Assembly: GCA_033064195.1 (NCBI GenBank)
Contig: JARBJD010000490.1
Span: 1 to 41,456 of the forward strand
Reading direction: 5' to 3'
DNA length: 41,456 nucleotides
Origin: Blattamonas nauphoetae
Taxonomy: Eukaryota; Preaxostyla; Oxymonadida
The stretch's first letter is position 1. Every line of letters begins with the position of its first letter. Shown in pieces: positions 39,199 to 41,456 of the stretch. Both the position numbers and the translations under genes were made by a program. Below the pieces are notes generated by a model that worked only from the letters and a program-made list of their open reading frames with translations, made no database searches and was not told the DNA's origin.

Positions 39199-41456
39199 AT
39201 GGCGGCGACACTGAAATTTGTCACAGACAGCATCACGAAAATTAGAACACTATTTCCAAACACCACCTTTGAATTCAAGGATGAACATGGCTATGATCGA
39301 ACGTATAATCCAAACATTAGAAACTACCAACATCATCGTGCATATCTCCTGTCAATGCTCAAGAATCCAGATCTCCATTTTGAAGGAGAGATAAGGAATA
39401 TTACCAACTATCAGATTGATGATTTTATTCACAAACTGGAAGAGCACAATAACAATGCAATGATGAATGAAGAAGACAGCAAAGCAAGAATGCAAATCAT
39501 GAAAGAAAATCCAAGAGTGAACAAAGATGAACTGAAAAAGCAAGTGTTCAAAATGACGTGGAAACTGAAATCAATTGAAGAGAAGCTGATGGATCATTGG
39601 ATGAAGAATCTGTTAATCATTCAGAAGAAAAATGAACAAATGGAAAAGAGAGAAGTGCAGACATTTGAGGGATTTGAAGAATGCATATTATTAGCTGAAC
39701 CACGAGACAAAGCAGCATTCAATTCTTGTCTCATGGATGCACGAAGGAAGTTCAAAAAGAATGAGGTCGAGAAGGTTGAGGATAATGGAAAACCATATCA
39801 GTTGTACTTCCACAATCATCTGAAGAATGTTGAGGAAATCACAACCTTCATTAAAGCAGTGTTCGACAAAGAGAAAGATCATCCATTCAAGATTTGTATT
39901 GACTTTGGAAAGATCATCGAGAGAAAAGACAAAGATGAGACAACTTACAATGACTTCAGACCAGAATTGGAGAACACATCAAAGAGTTTCCCAACAGTTA
40001 TTAGAAGTGCAGGAGACATCAATGAGTATACAAAATATGCGATCAATCTTATCAAAGAATCTCAAGAGAGAACACTGATGGATACGAAGACAATGTACAT
40101 TGCATTCCACTCCATTCTAGTTGCAGTCTATCGATTCCCAGTTGCAGGAAAAGCCAATGCAATTCTCACTGAACACATCAAAACGAGGAATGTTCGGTAC
40201 ATTGATTCTGAGTACAATATCTGCTTCTTTCAAGCTCTTTCATTCCTCACACTTCCTGAAGTTCAAGGTAAGAAAATATCAATCAATATGAGGAACAGTG
40301 AAGCCTACAGATTGTTCGCACAATGGATGAATCTCACTCATCTCCAATCTCGACAATTGACTCCACATCTTCAGAAGTTTCCTGGGTTTGATATTGCATG
40401 TGATATTGAGAAAGCAATGATTCAATTCAACATCACAGTTCACATTTATGAATAACATGACGATGACAAGAAGCGGTATTTCCTCAGTCAATCGTACATC
40501 AACGAGAATGATGATGCACTTGTTCTTCCAATTCCTGATGATTCCACTGACGGCAACTCTCGTCCATGTGATGTTTATTGTTGACCCTGAGAAAATCACT
40601 GGATACAAGCTCTGGTCCGTATTGTCAGTCTAGAGGATTCCCAAGTGAAGAATAAAACTACAGCAGAGATTTTGAGAAGCATCTCAGAGAGTGCAAAGAA
40701 CTTGATGGAAAACATGTGAAGAAGATCTCACTTGACAAGACACCAAGACCATACGTTCCACATATTCTCAACAATCGAACATTTGCATTTCCTGATGGCA
40801 CACAAAAGACAAGACGAATTCAAACCAACACAATACTACATCACATACGATTTCGAAACCATGGAAGATCTCATTCTTGACAATTTATTCTCTGATGACA
40901 ACACACAACTGATCTCACACTTGAAGCCTCTCTCCGTTGCATCTGCAATCAAAACAAAATCAGGTGTGAAGTCAATCTACTTTGATCTTCGAGATGGAAA
41001 GGACTTTGTGAAGCAATGGATCAGAGAACTCTTCAGATATGCTGAGACAGCACGAGATGACAACTACTACGAAGACCTGGAAATACCCCCTCACAAAATG
41101 AAGTCAGTGTGATTGGATTCAACAGTTCCAGATTCGACATCAATCTCATCTTCGTGATCTCGTTGACAAGGATTGAAAGTGGTGAGTTTCCTTGGATCCA
41201 CAACGAAGTACAAACAAGTACTGATCCGACATGAGAAGACACAACAGGTTCTTCGGCTTTATTGACATGATGTCGTATACCGGACCAACGACTTTGGATA
41301 ATGCAGTCAAAGCTTTCGGAGGTAATACGACACTTCAGAAATCATTCTTGCTTTACGAATCATTTGATTCATCAGACTACGATACAGTGCTGAGCAAACA
41401 AGAACCATTCCAAACATGAATCTCATTCGAGTCTGAACAATAAGTGAAATGTCCGA
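39199..41456 (+). pseudogene. Polinton-type family B DNA polymerase region, N-terminal half (fossil)
   Basis: The region begins with a 418-codon frame: a charged, helical N-terminus and a YNICFFQALSFLTLPE module near 40220, related to the one in the gene at 34341-35120. Further right, TQYYITYDFETMEDL near 40840-40870 matches the Exo I motif (D-x-E) of the 3'-5' exonuclease domain of protein-primed family B polymerases, the kind carried by Polintons. Downstream to the window edge the sequence is still coding-like. The palm motifs would lie beyond the window. The reading frame is broken in a few places, so this is treated as a fossil. Confidence 0.7.

Larger units (their letters stand above)
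34080..41456 (+). mobile_element. Polinton/virus-like fossil, partial, running off the right edge
   Basis: An AT-rich block with three + strand genes (34341-35120, 38766-39155 and the polymerase region from 39199), a duplicated non-coding cassette and a long degenerate tandem array. The family B polymerase region, the DNLCFF-type module and the shared start-adjacent promoter motif point to a Polinton or related virus-like element. No integrase, ATPase, capsid or protease gene is visible in the window, and no terminal inverted repeat was found. The left border is uncertain (33.6-34.3 kb). The polymerase region is broken in a few places; the element appears old or partial. Confidence 0.65.

Noticed and set aside
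1-41456. CRISPR array or bacterial operon
   Set aside because: No array of short identical repeats with unique spacers, and the gene content is eukaryotic mobile DNA.

Overview
The window looks like nuclear DNA of an anaerobic protist, most likely an oxymonad flagellate close to Blattamonas nauphoetae. This rests on the long extracellular repeat protein ending in a transmembrane helix and a degenerate kinase C-lobe, a protein style I recall from that group, and on the mix of DIRS, hAT, Tc1/mariner, pogo-like and Polinton-like elements. The assignment is from memory, not from a search. There are no rRNA or tRNA genes that I can see.

Layout. 1-1411 is a 30-bp minisatellite running off the left edge. 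About 1.9-9.0 kb is one large host gene on the + strand (beta-helix-like ectodomain, membrane helix, kinase-like tail). It is interrupted by three insertions, each with inverted ends and 4-bp target duplications: an 883-bp element near the 5' end and two 449-bp elements of one family. Taking either 449-bp copy out, with one duplicate, leaves an uninterrupted reading frame. 9449-14510 is a hAT transposon with matching 17-bp ends and an 8-bp duplication. Its transposase is decayed, and it carries about 1.6 kb of unrelated broken coding sequence that resembles a host surface protein. 14.5-21 kb is a graveyard of Tc1/mariner and pogo/DDE_1 transposases and their short inverted-repeat relatives. 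22.65-23.19 kb holds an unrecognised acidic reading frame.

23501-28199 is a DIRS retroelement on the minus strand, recognisable by inverted terminal repeats, an internal complementary region joining both outer edges, and gag-like, RT/RNase H and tyrosine recombinase regions. 29285-33118 is a decayed DDE-type transposase gene split by a 2782-bp inverted-repeat element with a 5-bp AATTG duplication. From about 34 kb to the right edge the sequence is AT-richer and looks like part of a Polinton/virus-like fossil. It has a gene with a DNLCFF-type module, a duplicated cassette, a degenerate array of about 138-bp units, a small protein with an internal duplication, and the N-terminal half of a family B DNA polymerase region that runs off the window. 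Its genes share an AT-rich motif touching the ATG.

Most of the window is therefore mobile DNA nested in mobile DNA, with one substantial host gene. The most unusual signal is the pair of frame-compatible 449-bp inserts whose ends pair within each copy but differ between copies.
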